From Anaerolineales bacterium (lineage in GTDB: Bacteria; Chloroflexota; Anaerolineae; Anaerolineales; Villigracilaceae), in assembly GCA_025056515.1 (NCBI GenBank), contig JANWWB010000134.1, positions 1 through 5,803 of the forward strand: 5,803 nt of DNA, written 5' to 3'. The notes beneath the pieces were generated by a model. The model saw only the letters and a program-made list of their open reading frames with translations, was not told where the DNA came from and searched no databases. How positions within the stretch are numbered: position 1 is the first letter of the stretch; each line of letters begins with the position of its first letter. Both the position numbers and the translations under genes were made by a program. This document shows positions 5,211 through 5,803 of the stretch, one piece after another.

Positions 5211-5803
5211 ATGAATGCGATTGCAGAAGAAGTATTCAGGATCCTGCTTTCTTTGGTTGCCGGTGGAATCATTGGCTTGGAGCGAGAAGTCCGCGATAAA
5301 ACCGCAGGGTTCCGCACATTGATTTTTATTTCCATGGGGGCTACCCTATTCACCATTCTCTCAGCGAGGTTAGCCGATGGGAACGACCCCTCGCGCATTT
5401 CGGCTAATATCATCACGGGTATTGGTTTTCTGGGCGCGGGAGCGATTCTACGAGAAGGAGCGCGGATTATCGGTTTGACTACCGCTGCAACTATTTGGCT
5501 GACTGCAGCCTTAGGAATGGCAATTGGAGGTGGTCAATACCTGCTTGCTGGTGTTGCCCTGATTGTCAGTACGGTTGTCCTATGGATTTTTCCCCTTATT
5601 GAAGCGGGCATTGATGCTTTGCGAGAACTCCACACTTATGAAATTCTTAGTGAACCAGATTTAGATTTGATGCAGCAAATAGAAAGTGAGGTCAAAACGT
5701 GTGGATTGCATCTGCGCAGCAAGCGATTTTGGAAGGAGAACGGCAAATTGCGTTGCTCTTGGAATGTGCGCGGTTCGCCTCGGAAGCACAAGAAATTCAG
5801 GGA
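5211..5803 (+). CDS. MgtC/SapB family membrane protein (3' end beyond window)
   Basis: 197 residues are visible with no stop before the window edge; family members are usually about 220-240 residues, so a few tens are missing. Family marks are all present: G-L-E-R-E at 22-26 in the first span, G-F-R-T at 33-36, D-P-S-R-I at 59-63 leading into G-I-G-F-L-G-A-G-A-I at 70-79, and G-L-T-T-A-A-T-I-W at 88-96. About five membrane spans fall at roughly 9-25, 36-53, 64-82, 87-105 and 110-131. The rest is the start of the soluble C-terminal domain (from about 140), rich in charge. MgtC proteins affect growth at low magnesium and, in pathogens, survival in macrophages; Salmonella MgtC modulates ATP synthase and phosphate control. 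Many free-living bacteria carry this family with no known role. GGAG at 5202-5205 supports ATG 5211. Confidence 0.93.
   Translation, partial: MNAIAEEVFRILLSLVAGGIIGLEREVRDKTAGFRTLIFISMGATLFTILSARLADGNDPSRISANIITGIGFLGAGAILREGARIIGLTTAATIWLTAALGMAIGGGQYLLAGVALIVSTVVLWIFPLIEAGIDALRELHTYEILSEPDLDLMQQIESEVKTCGLHLRSKRFWKENGKLRCSWNVRGSPRKHKKFR

Overview
The window is ordinary bacterial chromosome of moderate G+C content: densely packed genes, good Shine-Dalgarno sites, and no mobile element, CRISPR array, rRNA or tRNA that I can see. The style of the proteins (a PhoR/PhoB-like pair, a stand-alone alpha-oxoamine synthase, a lipoprotein of unknown family) would suit a Chloroflexota/Anaerolineae-type bacterium. 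That placement is a low-confidence impression with no phylogenetic marker behind it. The B. subtilis-type phased hexamers described below show only that the regulator may recognise that style of site.

Left part (1-2083, plus strand). A lipoprotein gene is cut by the window edge, apparently by only the first two bases of its ATG. After 52 bases, which contain an extended -10 promoter and a strong ribosome binding site, comes a 403-residue PLP-dependent alpha-oxoamine synthase (the KBL/AONS/SPT family). Its gene ends at a bidirectional intrinsic terminator (2042-2083).

Middle (4480 down to about 2089, minus strand). A two-component system of PhoB/PhoR type runs leftwards: the response regulator (4480-3770) and the histidine kinase (3768-2527), with one base between stop and start. 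The 505 bases between the kinase and the synthase are not empty. On the minus strand they hold a candidate promoter preceded by 11-bp-phased TTAA-like hexamers, a 19-codon leader ORF, and a 28-residue single-span membrane peptide with a good ribosome binding site. After these come a 12-bp perfect inverted repeat and the shared terminator.

Right part (4481-5803, plus strand). A divergent control region separates the regulator from a 100-residue protein of unknown function. It carries three hexamers exactly 11 bp apart that resemble the PhoP/PhoB direct-repeat operator of Gram-positive bacteria, and they point at the small gene. A 14-bp perfect hairpin without a U-tract follows that gene, and then an MgtC/SapB-family membrane protein that runs off the window.

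The most interesting reading is a small candidate regulon. A phosphate-type two-component system is flanked on both sides by very small genes, each with phased hexamers upstream pointing away from the two-component genes, and an MgtC-family gene lies beside it. The hexamers and small ORFs are visible in the sequence; the regulatory link is inference.
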